From: an uncultured SAR86 cluster bacterium
GTDB lineage: Bacteria > Pseudomonadota > Gammaproteobacteria > Magnimaribacterales > AG-339-G14
NCBI GenBank assembly: GCA_902525735.1
Contig: CABZIF010000001.1
Coordinates: 192,813-256,812 of the forward strand
Direction of reading: 5' to 3'
Length of the DNA: 64,000 bases
Shown here in pieces: positions 30,284 through 39,843 of the stretch. Both the position numbers and the translations under genes were made by a program. Within the stretch, counting starts at the first letter, position 1. Every line of letters begins with the position of its first letter. The notes under the pieces are model-generated. The model was given only the letters and a program-made list of their open reading frames with translations. It did not search any database and had not been told where the DNA came from.

Positions 30284-30857
30284 AATTCTTTTATTGATTT
30301 CAGTCATTACTGCTTTGTTAATTTATTTATCTATTGGTGGTTTTGATAATTTAACTAAACAGTCTTTTAGTTCTTTTTATAAAGGCGAAAAAGACGAAAA
30401 TTTTATTTTAAATTTAAATACTAGAACTGATGAATTATTAAATTTGAATAGTTTGTCTGCGTCTGAATTGAATTTACTTGCTATGAATTTACTTGCGGAT
30501 GGACACTATGATCAGTCATATAAGGTCTTAAATAAATATATTGCCGTTTACCCGGATCAAATTGATGCCGAAATTTATGCTGCCTATGCAGAGGTTCAAT
30601 ATCTTATTAACGATCTATCCTTCAACGCAAATATCTTAAAAAATTTGGAAAAATCTCTTTACCTTGACCCATCAAATCATAAAGCCCTTACAATGAAAGG
30701 GCTTTATTTATTTAGTCAAAGTGAATTTGAACTAGCTCTAAAAAGTTGGTCCGTTGCTCTAGAAAATGTAGATTCTGAAGACGAAAAAAAGTCTTTAATT
30801 TTAGTGATGAATACAGCTCTTAAAGAGTTAGAAATTAAAAAAAACAACAGTAAATAA
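30273..30857 (+). CDS. CcmI-like TPR protein
   Basis: N-terminal TM followed by TPR-like helices (YKVLNKYIAVYPDQIDAEIYAAYAE...), directly after ccmH. Confidence 0.7.
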   Translation: MTSRILLLISVITALLIYLSIGGFDNLTKQSFSSFYKGEKDENFILNLNTRTDELLNLNSLSASELNLLAMNLLADGHYDQSYKVLNKYIAVYPDQIDAEIYAAYAEVQYLINDLSFNANILKNLEKSLYLDPSNHKALTMKGLYLFSQSEFELALKSWSVALENVDSEDEKKSLILVMNTALKELEIKKNNSK

Positions 30858-30894
30858 GTCTTAAATCGTTTAAAATATAGCTTAGAAGCTAAAT

Positions 30895-33327
30895 ATGCGA
30901 TTAAAAAATATTAGTCTTTCAGGTTTTAAATCTTTCGTTGATCCAACGAAAATTAGCTTCCCCTCCAGTATGTCAGGCGTCGTAGGTCCAAATGGGTGTG
31001 GTAAATCAAACATTATTGATGCAGTTCGATGGGTGATGGGTGAAATTTCAGCAAAAAACCTAAGAGGAGAATCAATGGCCGATGTAATTTTTAATGGATC
31101 TTCATCTAGAGCCCCTTCAAGCAGAGCTTCAGTAGAACTTCTGTTTGATAATGATCAAGGCAGGATAGGGGGTGAATATTCTTCCTATTCAGAAATTTCA
31201 GTAAAAAGAGTATTAGATTTAGACGGGAAATCTACTTATTCATTAAATGGATCTGAATGCAGAAGAAAAGACATAACCGACATATTTTTAGGAACCGGAT
31301 TAGGTCCTAGAAGTTATGCCGTGATTGAACAAGAAATGGCAACGAAATTAATAAGTTCAAAACCAGAAGAGTTGCGAGCTTATATAGAAGAAGTTGCTGG
31401 AATATCGATATACAGGGAAAGAAAAAAAGAAACAGAGTCGAGAATAAAAAAGACTAGAGAAAATCTTAATAGGGTTTCTGATATTCGCGATGAAATAGAA
31501 AGAGCTTTACTCAAACTCAATCAACAGGTTAAGTCAGCTGAAAGATATAACTTTCTTAAGGAAAAAGAGAAAAAATTTAATGGTTTATTGAAAGCATTTA
31601 GTTGGCAAGCAAGAAATGAAGCTGCTTCAAAACTAGATTTAAGTGTTAAACAAACTGAATTAGAAATTGAAAAATTACAAACTGAAAAACAAAAGTTAAT
31701 CAGTTCGATTGATGTCTTTAGGTCACAACAAAATGACTTACAGTCAGAAATAGATTCAATACAAGAAGATTTTTATTCAAGTGGAGCAAATCTTTCAAAG
31801 TCAGAACAACAACTAGTTTTTTTAAAAGATAAAAAAAATCAATTATCGATCGAACTAGAAACACAAAAAGAAAACCAACAAAATTTATCCGATAGAAAAG
31901 TTTCTTTTGTAAAAGAAATAGAAGATTTAAATACTGAACTTAAACAAAAAGAGCCTAAATTAGAAAAAATGGATGCATCCATTTCAAAACTTGATGGAGC
32001 TTTGTCTCCAGTATTTATTTTAAAACAAATTATGATCGAACAATCTAGCTTGATGAATAGTCTTGATGATTTCAAATTAAATTTTAACTCTAAGAGCAGT
32101 CAAGATTTAGACCCAATTATTAATGATTTAAAAAAGTTTGAAGACAAACTTTCTCAGTTAAATGAAATACTAGAAAAACAAGAAGATTATCAAGAAGAAA
32201 AGTTTTTATCTCAAAAGAATGATCTCTTAAAACTTAGCGGCGAGATAACAAGTCTCAAAGTAAAGATTGCGACAATATCTAGAGACATTGCTTCTATAGA
32301 TGAACAAGAATATTTTGTCAGAGAGGCTTTTGAATCAAATACAAATCAACTTAAAGAATTAGAGCAGCCAATTCTTGAATTAGAAAAAGAGATGAAGCCT
32401 TTGTTAGATTCAAGGGCAAATGTAGAAGATGATTTAATAAATAGAAGATCAAAATTTGCTGAAATTTCTGATGAAATCAGACAATGTGAAAGAAGATCGC
32501 ATGAAGTTGACATCTCCATTGAAAAAATCAGAACTGATTCTCAAGATTCAAAAGTTACCAGACAAGGATACCTGTCTGAAGCAGAGGTATATTTAAAACA
32601 ATTAGAAAAAGACGATTTCGTTTTAGGAGATTTATTAAAAGAACTGGCCAATGATGAAACCGAAGAAAATCTCATTAATGAAATTTCTAAAATTGAGTCA
32701 TCCATTTCAAGAATAGGGCAAATAAATTTAGCTGCGGCAGAAGAATATAAAATTGAGGAAGAGAGGAAATTAGAAATAGAATCTCAATTCGCAGAATTAG
32801 AAAAGGCATTGACAACTTTACAAAACGCTATAAAGAAAATTGATTTGGAATCAAAAACCAAATTCAAAGACACCTTAGACCAATTGAATGTAAAAGTTGC
32901 TGAGTTGTTTCCCAAGCTTTTTGGAGGTGGACATGCCAGCCTTGAGTTAACTAGTGAAGACCTTCTTGAGTCAGGTGTTTTCTTTCGAGCAATGCCTCCG
33001 GGTAAAAAAAATGTAAATGTGTCTCAACTATCTGGTGGAGAAAAAGCACTTTCAGCAATTGCTTTGGTTTTCTCATTTTTTGCCCTCAATCCAGCTCCTT
33101 TTTGCATTTTGGATGAAATTGATGCTCCACTGGATGATTTTAATACTGCTAGATTTATTTCCATGGTTAAAGAAATGTCAGATAAAGTCCAATTTATTTT
33201 CGTAACTCACAATAAGATCTCCATGGAAAAAAGCAAGCATCTATTAGGAGTAACAATGCAAGAACCAGGTGTTTCTAGACTGGTATCTGTTGATGTAGAC
33301 GAAGCAATAAAGTTAGCAGCCGTATAA
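30895..33327 (+). CDS. smc: SMC chromosome-segregation ATPase, short form without a recognisable hinge
   Basis: N-terminal GVVGPNGCGKSNIIDAVRWVMGE, C-terminal QLSGGEKALSAIALVFSFFALNPAPFCILDEIDAPLDDFN; followed by zipA and ligA as in other gammaproteobacteria; only 810 aa. Confidence 0.92.
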   Translation: MRLKNISLSGFKSFVDPTKISFPSSMSGVVGPNGCGKSNIIDAVRWVMGEISAKNLRGESMADVIFNGSSSRAPSSRASVELLFDNDQGRIGGEYSSYSEISVKRVLDLDGKSTYSLNGSECRRKDITDIFLGTGLGPRSYAVIEQEMATKLISSKPEELRAYIEEVAGISIYRERKKETESRIKKTRENLNRVSDIRDEIERALLKLNQQVKSAERYNFLKEKEKKFNGLLKAFSWQARNEAASKLDLSVKQTELEIEKLQTEKQKLISSIDVFRSQQNDLQSEIDSIQEDFYSSGANLSKSEQQLVFLKDKKNQLSIELETQKENQQNLSDRKVSFVKEIEDLNTELKQKEPKLEKMDASISKLDGALSPVFILKQIMIEQSSLMNSLDDFKLNFNSKSSQDLDPIINDLKKFEDKLSQLNEILEKQEDYQEEKFLSQKNDLLKLSGEITSLKVKIATISRDIASIDEQEYFVREAFESNTNQLKELEQPILELEKEMKPLLDSRANVEDDLINRRSKFAEISDEIRQCERRSHEVDISIEKIRTDSQDSKVTRQGYLSEAEVYLKQLEKDDFVLGDLLKELANDETEENLINEISKIESSISRIGQINLAAAEEYKIEEERKLEIESQFAELEKALTTLQNAIKKIDLESKTKFKDTLDQLNVKVAELFPKLFGGGHASLELTSEDLLESGVFFRAMPPGKKNVNVSQLSGGEKALSAIALVFSFFALNPAPFCILDEIDAPLDDFNTARFISMVKEMSDKVQFIFVTHNKISMEKSKHLLGVTMQEPGVSRLVSVDVDEAIKLAAV

Positions 33328-33989
33328 TGACTTTTAGTGAAATCTTAGTTTTATTTTTGGCTTTAGTAATAGCAATTACATTAGTACTAATGTTGAGAAA
33401 ACTTTTTTTTGGCAGAAAAACAAAAATTCAAATTGATAAGAAAGTTAACTCTAGAGAACTCTTTGAGCCAGTTGGATCTGAGAATTCTGAAAAAGAAATT
33501 CCTCAAGATGATAATTTAGACGAACTTGCTGAAGAAGGAATTTTAGATTCAAGTCCAGAAGGAGAAATTGAAAATGTTAAGCCTGAGATGCTTACTCTCC
33601 ACCTTCAAAATACTGAAGAGTCAAAATTTTCTTACGATGCAATTAAAAAGTTTCTCGGTTCTAGCAGTATTGAATATAGTGATGAAGGGGGTTGGTTTAA
33701 AATTTCTATAGATGAGGATGACTCTTTTTTATTAGTCAACGGATTGAATCCAGGAAAGTTTGTTCCTGAGGACGGTTTGCTAGAAACCCAAGTCATGACT
33801 TTGATTTATTCTTTTAAACCTAAGGCCAATTCAGTGAGCGCTTTTTCCAAGATGATAGATATCGCTCAATTAATGGCAGAAAATTTTCAAAGTAAAATAT
33901 TAGATTCTGATCGTAATAATTTAACCAAACAAATGGTAGATCATTATTCGCAAATTGCAGAAGAGTATGATTTAAATAATCTCGCCTAA
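33327..33989 (+). CDS. zipA: Cell division protein ZipA homolog
   Basis: N-terminal TM, acidic linker, C-terminal globular domain (MLTLHLQNTEESKFSYDAIKKFL...), between smc and ligA. Confidence 0.75.
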   Translation: MTFSEILVLFLALVIAITLVLMLRKLFFGRKTKIQIDKKVNSRELFEPVGSENSEKEIPQDDNLDELAEEGILDSSPEGEIENVKPEMLTLHLQNTEESKFSYDAIKKFLGSSSIEYSDEGGWFKISIDEDDSFLLVNGLNPGKFVPEDGLLETQVMTLIYSFKPKANSVSAFSKMIDIAQLMAENFQSKILDSDRNNLTKQMVDHYSQIAEEYDLNNLA

Positions 33990-33991
33990 TC

Positions 33992-36034
33992 ATGGCAGCT
34001 AAAAAAGAAATCAAAGAAATATACAGCTCTTTGAAAAATGAGATAAACCATCATAATTTTCTTTATCACAACAAAGATCAACCAGAAATTACAGATGTTG
34101 AGTATGATCAATTATTTCAAAAACTTTTAAAACTTGAAGATGAATATCTTTTTTTAGACAAAAGTGATTCTCCAAGCTCTAGAGTTGGAGACACTCCTCA
34201 ATCAGATTTGAAAGAATTCCTTCATGAGGTACCTATGTTATCTCTAGATAATGCCTTTGAGTCTGAAGATTTATATGATTTTGAAAAAAGGGTTTTTAAC
34301 AAAATAAAAAAACAAAAGCTTCATTATTCTTGTGAGCCAAAAATAGATGGTGTTGCAGTTAGCTTAATTTATGAAAAAGGAAAATTTATCAAAGCAGGAA
34401 CTAGAGGCGATGGCGAACAGGGAGAAGATATTACTCATAATGTTAAAACAATAAAACAAATTCCTTTAACCTTAAATGGAAATAATTTTCCAAAAAAAAT
34501 AGAAATAAGAGGTGAAATATATTGCGAAAAGACAGCGTTTGATAAATTTAACAAAGAGTATTCCAAGTCTGACCAAAAGACCTTTGCAAATCCAAGAAAT
34601 TTTGTAGCCGGGAGCATTAGACAACTCAATCCTGAAATAGCGGCAGCAAGGCCATTAAAAATTCAATTGCATAGTTTAGGTTATGTGGATCAAAAAAATT
34701 TCTTCAAATCTCATCACGAAATGCTTGATACCTTTCTAAGTTGGAATTTACCGATTAATCCTGATATTGGCCTAGTTGATTCAATTGATGCAGTTATTTC
34801 ATATTGTGAAAAATTAACAAATAAAAGAGAAGCTTTAAACTATGAAATAGACGGAGTAGTGATAAAAATTGATGACGTGTCTCTTCAACAAGAGCTTGGT
34901 TTTTCATCAAGATCTCCCAAATGGTCAATTGCCAAAAAATTTAAAGCTGAAGAAGGCACAACTGAAGTATTGTCAGTAAATTTTCAAATGGGAAGAACTG
35001 GAGCTTTAACACCAGTTGCTAATCTAAAACCAGTTAAATTAGGCGGTGTAACAATTTCAAATGCAACACTGCATAATATGGATGAAGTTGAAAGGCTAGA
35101 CATAAGAATAGGAGATTTTGTCAAAGTAAAAAGAGCTGGGGATGTAATTCCCAAAGTTATTAAAGTAGAAAAAAATAAAAGAAAGGGTAAAAATAAAAAA
35201 ATAATACAACCAACTCATTGTTCAAGTTGCTCGAGACCTCTAAAATTTTTCGAAGGATTAACTCCTAATTTAGATCTATCAAAATTAGAGAACGAGGATC
35301 AAAGTTGTTATGGCTATAGCCAATTTAAAGAAACTTTAAAACACTTTGTTTCAAGACAGGCAATGGACATAGATGGCCTTGGTTCAAAAACCATTGATCA
35401 AATGGTTGATAAAGGAATAATTAAATCTATAAAAGATTTATACCTTTTAAAAAAAGAAAGCTTTGTTGAGTTAGATGGTTTTGCAGAGAAATCTATCAAT
35501 AATTTGCTCAGTTCTATAAATAAAAGCAAGAACATTAGGTTAAGTAATTTTATATATGCTTTAGGCATTAAAGAGATTGGTCTCGAAACTTCAAAAAATT
35601 TATCAAAAAGATTCTTAAAAATTGAAAATATTTTTTCAGCTTCAGTAGATGATTTTATATCAGTAGACGACATAGGCGAAGTTGCATCAGCTAATCTGCA
35701 TGCATTTTTTTCAGACAAACTTAATATTAAGTTTTTAGAAGAAATTATTAATTTAGGTTTTAAACTTGAGGCAGAAAAGGTTACCTCTCAAACTTCTAAA
35801 CTCGGCGGTAAAAAAATTGCTATCACAGGAAAACTATCTTTCATCTCAAGAGATGAATTGAAATCTAAATTAGAAGATCTTGGCGTGAAAGTTGTGAATT
35901 CGATTTCAAAAAATACAGATTATGTAATTGTTGGATCTGATGCTGGCTCTAAATTAGAGAAAGCAAGATCTCTAAACATTGAAATAATATCAGATAAAAA
36001 TTTGGACACTTTTTTGAAGCAAAATGAAAATTAA
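33992..36034 (+). CDS. ligA: NAD-dependent DNA ligase
   Basis: CEPKIDGVAVSLIYEKG (KxDG), GEDITHNVKTIKQIPL, HhH region, C-terminal BRCT. Confidence 0.96.
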   Translation: MAAKKEIKEIYSSLKNEINHHNFLYHNKDQPEITDVEYDQLFQKLLKLEDEYLFLDKSDSPSSRVGDTPQSDLKEFLHEVPMLSLDNAFESEDLYDFEKRVFNKIKKQKLHYSCEPKIDGVAVSLIYEKGKFIKAGTRGDGEQGEDITHNVKTIKQIPLTLNGNNFPKKIEIRGEIYCEKTAFDKFNKEYSKSDQKTFANPRNFVAGSIRQLNPEIAAARPLKIQLHSLGYVDQKNFFKSHHEMLDTFLSWNLPINPDIGLVDSIDAVISYCEKLTNKREALNYEIDGVVIKIDDVSLQQELGFSSRSPKWSIAKKFKAEEGTTEVLSVNFQMGRTGALTPVANLKPVKLGGVTISNATLHNMDEVERLDIRIGDFVKVKRAGDVIPKVIKVEKNKRKGKNKKIIQPTHCSSCSRPLKFFEGLTPNLDLSKLENEDQSCYGYSQFKETLKHFVSRQAMDIDGLGSKTIDQMVDKGIIKSIKDLYLLKKESFVELDGFAEKSINNLLSSINKSKNIRLSNFIYALGIKEIGLETSKNLSKRFLKIENIFSASVDDFISVDDIGEVASANLHAFFSDKLNIKFLEEIINLGFKLEAEKVTSQTSKLGGKKIAITGKLSFISRDELKSKLEDLGVKVVNSISKNTDYVIVGSDAGSKLEKARSLNIEIISDKNLDTFLKQNEN

Positions 36035-36629
36035 TCTGATTTTAATAACTTCAATTATGTTTGCCAGTTGCGCAGTATCTCCGCCATCTAAAACCTCTAA
36101 TATTTGTGATATATACGATGAAAAGAGAAGTTGGTATAGGGCATCACTCAGAACAGAAAAAAAATGGGGCATTGCTCCAGAAGTCACTATGGCTTTTATC
36201 AAACACGAATCTAGTTATCAACAAGGAGCAAAACCTGAAAGAACAAGAATATTTTTTGGGCTGCTACCCGGAAAAAGAAAGAGTACAGCGTATGGTTATG
36301 CCCAAGTCACTGATGGAACATGGGAATCTTATAAAAAGGCAACGGGTTATAGATTTGTTTCTAGAAGAGATTTCAGTGATGCAGTTGATTTTATTGGTTG
36401 GTACAACGACAGAAGTAGCAAAAAATTAGGAATTCCTAAAAATAATGCGCGTTTACTTTACTTAGCGTATCACGAAGGAATGAATGGGTATAAAAAAGGA
36501 TCTTATCGAGCCAAACCTTGGCTGCTTTCCGTATCAACTAATGTTCAAAACACAGCTAATATGTATAGCAGCCAATTTGAAAAATGTAAAAAGAGACTTG
36601 GCAGTCGTTTTTACTTCTTATTCAATTAG
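36024..36629 (+). CDS. Lytic transglycosylase (SLT-like) lipoprotein
   Basis: Lipobox MFASC; PEVTMAFIKHESSYQ catalytic Glu context; AYGYAQVTDGTW; AYHEGMNGY. Confidence 0.82.
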   Translation: MKINLILITSIMFASCAVSPPSKTSNICDIYDEKRSWYRASLRTEKKWGIAPEVTMAFIKHESSYQQGAKPERTRIFFGLLPGKRKSTAYGYAQVTDGTWESYKKATGYRFVSRRDFSDAVDFIGWYNDRSSKKLGIPKNNARLLYLAYHEGMNGYKKGSYRAKPWLLSVSTNVQNTANMYSSQFEKCKKRLGSRFYFLFN

Positions 36630-37858
36630 TTTTTTGATCCAGTAGGAATCTCGTTGAATGGAACATTTTTATCCACTCTAACATCCTGAGGCATTCCTAA
36701 AACTTGTTCAGCTATGATATTTTTTAGAACTTCATCTGTTCCACCAGCTATTCTAATTAGCGGTGCACCTAGAAGACTGCCTTGAAAAAGGGCAGAAGTG
36801 TCATCATCTCTAACAATTGAACCACTATCCATTAAGTCCATTCCAAAGTTTGCAATATCTTGTAACTTATTTGCGCTAACTATTTTTGTGATAGATGCTT
36901 CCGGACCAGGTGTACTTCCTTGAGATAAGGCAGAGATATTTCTCATTTTAGTGTATTTCAATCCAGATTGCTCACAATACCAATCAGCGAGTTTTTCTCT
37001 TACAGAACCGTTTTTAATTGCTTGGTCACCGTTGAAATCTTGCTCTTTTGCTAGATCAAAAATTTCTTGAAAATCTACACCTGAGGCATCACCTACAGCT
37101 AGTCTTTCGTTCATAAGCGTGGTTAGAGAAACTTTCCACCCATCACCGACTTCTCCGAGTCTTTGGGAATCAGGAATTTTTACATCTGTAAAATAAACTT
37201 CGTTGAAGCCAGATCCACCTGTGATTTGTTTGATAGGTCTAATTTCTACTCCAGGAGATTTCATGTCTAAGAAGAAATAAGTTAAACCTTTGTGTTTGGG
37301 CGCTGAAAAATCACTTCTAGTAACTAAAATTCCATAGTCACTAAATTGCGCACCTGAGGTCCAAACTTTTTGACCATTGATAGTCCAAGTATCCCCATCT
37401 AATTCTGCTTTAGTTTTGATACCAGCCAAATCAGAACCAGCTCCAGGTTCACTAAACAATTGACACCAGACTTCTTCACCTTTAGCCATTGGCGGCAGAT
37501 ATCTTTGTTTTTGTTCCTCAGTTGCATAAGTCATGAGAACAGGGCCAGCCATTCCTTGTCCTATTTCAAAATATCCACCTGGAACTTTGTATTTAGACAT
37601 TTCTTGACTCCAAATAACTCTTTCCATAGGAGAAGCATCTCTTCCGCCGTAATCTTTTGGCCAATGTAGACAAGCCCAACCAGCTTCATATAATTTTTCT
37701 TGCCATTTTTTGGCATCTTCTAATGCAGATCCATCACCAGGTACACCTGACGCTTTATAAATATCTCTAGCATGTTGTTTCTTTTCAGCGTTTTCGCTCA
37801 ACCAAGTGTTAACTTCCTCTCTAAATTGAGCTTCGTCCTTAGTATCGTTAAAATCCAT
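36626..37858 (-). CDS. Acyl-CoA dehydrogenase
   Basis: CQLFSEPGAGSDLAGIKTKAELDGDTWTINGQKVWTSGA; C-terminal IAGGTDEVLKNIIAEQVLG. Confidence 0.92.
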   Translation of the reverse strand: MDFNDTKDEAQFREEVNTWLSENAEKKQHARDIYKASGVPGDGSALEDAKKWQEKLYEAGWACLHWPKDYGGRDASPMERVIWSQEMSKYKVPGGYFEIGQGMAGPVLMTYATEEQKQRYLPPMAKGEEVWCQLFSEPGAGSDLAGIKTKAELDGDTWTINGQKVWTSGAQFSDYGILVTRSDFSAPKHKGLTYFFLDMKSPGVEIRPIKQITGGSGFNEVYFTDVKIPDSQRLGEVGDGWKVSLTTLMNERLAVGDASGVDFQEIFDLAKEQDFNGDQAIKNGSVREKLADWYCEQSGLKYTKMRNISALSQGSTPGPEASITKIVSANKLQDIANFGMDLMDSGSIVRDDDTSALFQGSLLGAPLIRIAGGTDEVLKNIIAEQVLGMPQDVRVDKNVPFNEIPTGSKN

Positions 37859-37880
37859 AATAATCTCCTAAAAATGTATT

Positions 37881-38990
37881 TTATGCCGGTGAATTGCTTT
37901 TTTCCAGCGATGTAATTAATTTATCTTTCCATATTCCTTGACTGCCTATATTGCTTGAAAGAAGCCTTGCTCTCCTGTAATAAAGATGACAGTCAAATTC
38001 CCAGGTGGCTCCCATACCACCATGAGTTTGAATATTTTCTTTGGAACACTCGTAAAAAGCCTTTGTAGCACTTACTCTTGCAGTTGCAGCTGCTGTAGGA
38101 AGTTCAGAAGAATCATTACTTAGAGCCCAAGCACCGTAGTAACAGTTTGATCTCGCGAGTTGAAGAGACACATACATATCAGCTACTTTATGTTTTATTG
38201 CTTGAAAAGATGCTATAGCTCTTCCAAAAGCATATCGACCCATCGCATATTCTTTAGCCATATTCATTGCTGCTTCTGCACCACCGACTTGTTCAAATGC
38301 AAAAAGAACCGCTGATTGATCAAGTAATTTTTCTATTGATGTCCAAGCATCATCTTGCAGTAAAACTGCTTCAGCATTTTCAAAAGTTACGTTTGCATGA
38401 GATCTAGATGGATCAAAAGTATCTAAAGTTTCAATGGTTACCTTATCGTTTTTTAAGTTAACTAAATAAAGCCCTACATTTTTTCCGCTTGTTGCAGATA
38501 CTATTGCAAAGTCGGCAATATCGCCGTCAGGAACCGCAATTTTTTGACCAGAAATTTTATTGCCATTAGCAGATACAGTTATGCCTGATTCGTCTGGAAA
38601 AGATGTTTTTTCTGAATGTGCAAAAGTACCAATAATTTCTCCACCAGCTAATTTAGGCAGATATTCTTTTTTTAAATCTTCGTTTGATGAATTTAAAATA
38701 GCAGTAGTAGCTAGATATACACTTGAAGAAAAGGGGACTGGTGCAATACCTCGACCTAATTCTTCAGCAATAACACACAATTCTAAAAAACCCATTCCAA
38801 TTCCACCATATTCTTCAGGAATGGTAGTGGCAGTTAAACCCATAGCCACAAGAGACTTCCAAAGTTCTTCATCAAACTTTTCTTCACCCTCCAAAATTGT
38901 TCTATTTCTTTTAACAGAATTTTCTTTATCAAGAAGTTTTTTTACTTCCTCTTGCATTAATATTTGTTCATTTGAAAAACTAAAATTCAT
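37881..38990 (-). CDS. Acyl-CoA dehydrogenase
   Basis: PEEYGGIGMGFLELCVIAEELGRGIAPVPF; YAMGRYAFGRAIASFQAIKHKVADM; THGGMGATWEFDCHLYYRRA. Confidence 0.92.
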   Translation of the reverse strand: MNFSFSNEQILMQEEVKKLLDKENSVKRNRTILEGEEKFDEELWKSLVAMGLTATTIPEEYGGIGMGFLELCVIAEELGRGIAPVPFSSSVYLATTAILNSSNEDLKKEYLPKLAGGEIIGTFAHSEKTSFPDESGITVSANGNKISGQKIAVPDGDIADFAIVSATSGKNVGLYLVNLKNDKVTIETLDTFDPSRSHANVTFENAEAVLLQDDAWTSIEKLLDQSAVLFAFEQVGGAEAAMNMAKEYAMGRYAFGRAIASFQAIKHKVADMYVSLQLARSNCYYGAWALSNDSSELPTAAATARVSATKAFYECSKENIQTHGGMGATWEFDCHLYYRRARLLSSNIGSQGIWKDKLITSLEKSNSPA

Positions 38991-39066
38991 CTTTTCTCCC
39001 TTTTTATAAGATTTTCACCTTACTTAACTAGTTACAACCAATCAAAGAAAATTTAAAATGTCTTAA

Positions 39067-39717
39067 TTGGCAGATAAATTTACAATGAATCAAGACGAAT
39101 TAAAAGATAAAAAGTCTGACAGAAGTCTCTCCACTAGAAAAATATTAGTATCTAGTCAGGTACCACCTAGTCAGTTCTTTTTTTATTTGGTTGTAGCAGT
39201 TATCGTTTTGGCAACTTTCTCTTGGACTTATTTCGGTATTTCATCTCAACAGGATAACTTGGTTAAGATAAACAATAGATTGATAACCCTCGAAGAAAAT
39301 GTTCAATCTACTTCTGATTCATCTGAAGAGAATATTGAAACTTTATTAGCAGATTTAAAAATAATAAATAGAGAAATAAGAAAGCTCTGGGATTTAAGCA
39401 ATAAAAGAAATAAAAAAAATATTTCAATTCTCACAGAACAAAACAAGGTGATTAGCGATGAAATATTTGAAGTACAAAATAGTTCGGCATCAAATACCAA
39501 AACTTTAGAAGAAATTGACTCTTCGTTAAAAAATATAAAAACCAGACTAGCAAAACTATCTTCCTTTGAATTAAATAGCAGTGGTTATTCTGAGAGATTG
39601 GCCGAGTTAGAAGAAGCAATGCTATCGATCGATGCTTATAGAAAACAAACTAATCAATCAATTTCCGAGATAAAAAAAGAATTAAGTGCAGATCCTGTCT
39701 TGATCGAGGCGCAATAA
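39067..39717 (+). CDS. Uncharacterised single-TM coiled-coil protein
   Basis: One TM (FFFYLVVAVIVLATFSWTYFG) followed by long heptad-like helix; alternative ATG start at 39085. Confidence 0.7.
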   Translation: MADKFTMNQDELKDKKSDRSLSTRKILVSSQVPPSQFFFYLVVAVIVLATFSWTYFGISSQQDNLVKINNRLITLEENVQSTSDSSEENIETLLADLKIINREIRKLWDLSNKRNKKNISILTEQNKVISDEIFEVQNSSASNTKTLEEIDSSLKNIKTRLAKLSSFELNSSGYSERLAELEEAMLSIDAYRKQTNQSISEIKKELSADPVLIEAQ

Positions 39718-39743
39718 TGTTTAAACTTGTCGAATCTTCAAAT

Positions 39744-39828
39744 GCGCATATGGTGGAATTGGTAGACACGCTGGTTTTAGGTACCAGTGCCGCAAGGTGT
39801 GGGGGTTCGACTCCCTCTATGCGCACCA
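39744..39828 (+). tRNA. tRNA-Leu (anticodon TAG)
   Basis: Acceptor GCGCATA/TATGCGC-A-CCA, anticodon arm CTGGT-TTTAGGT-ACCAG, T-arm GGGGGTTCGACTCCC. Confidence 0.95.
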
Positions 39829-39843
39829 AGAATATATCTATAA

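Noticed and set aside
30874-30894. Small hairpin TAGCTTAGAAGCTA right before the smc start
   Set aside because: Only 5-6 bp with a tiny loop in AT-rich DNA; too weak to call a regulatory element.
33017-33205. Alternative-frame ORF at the end of smc, considered as a possible frameshift or second product
   Set aside because: The main frame keeps the signature motif, Walker B and C terminus uninterrupted.
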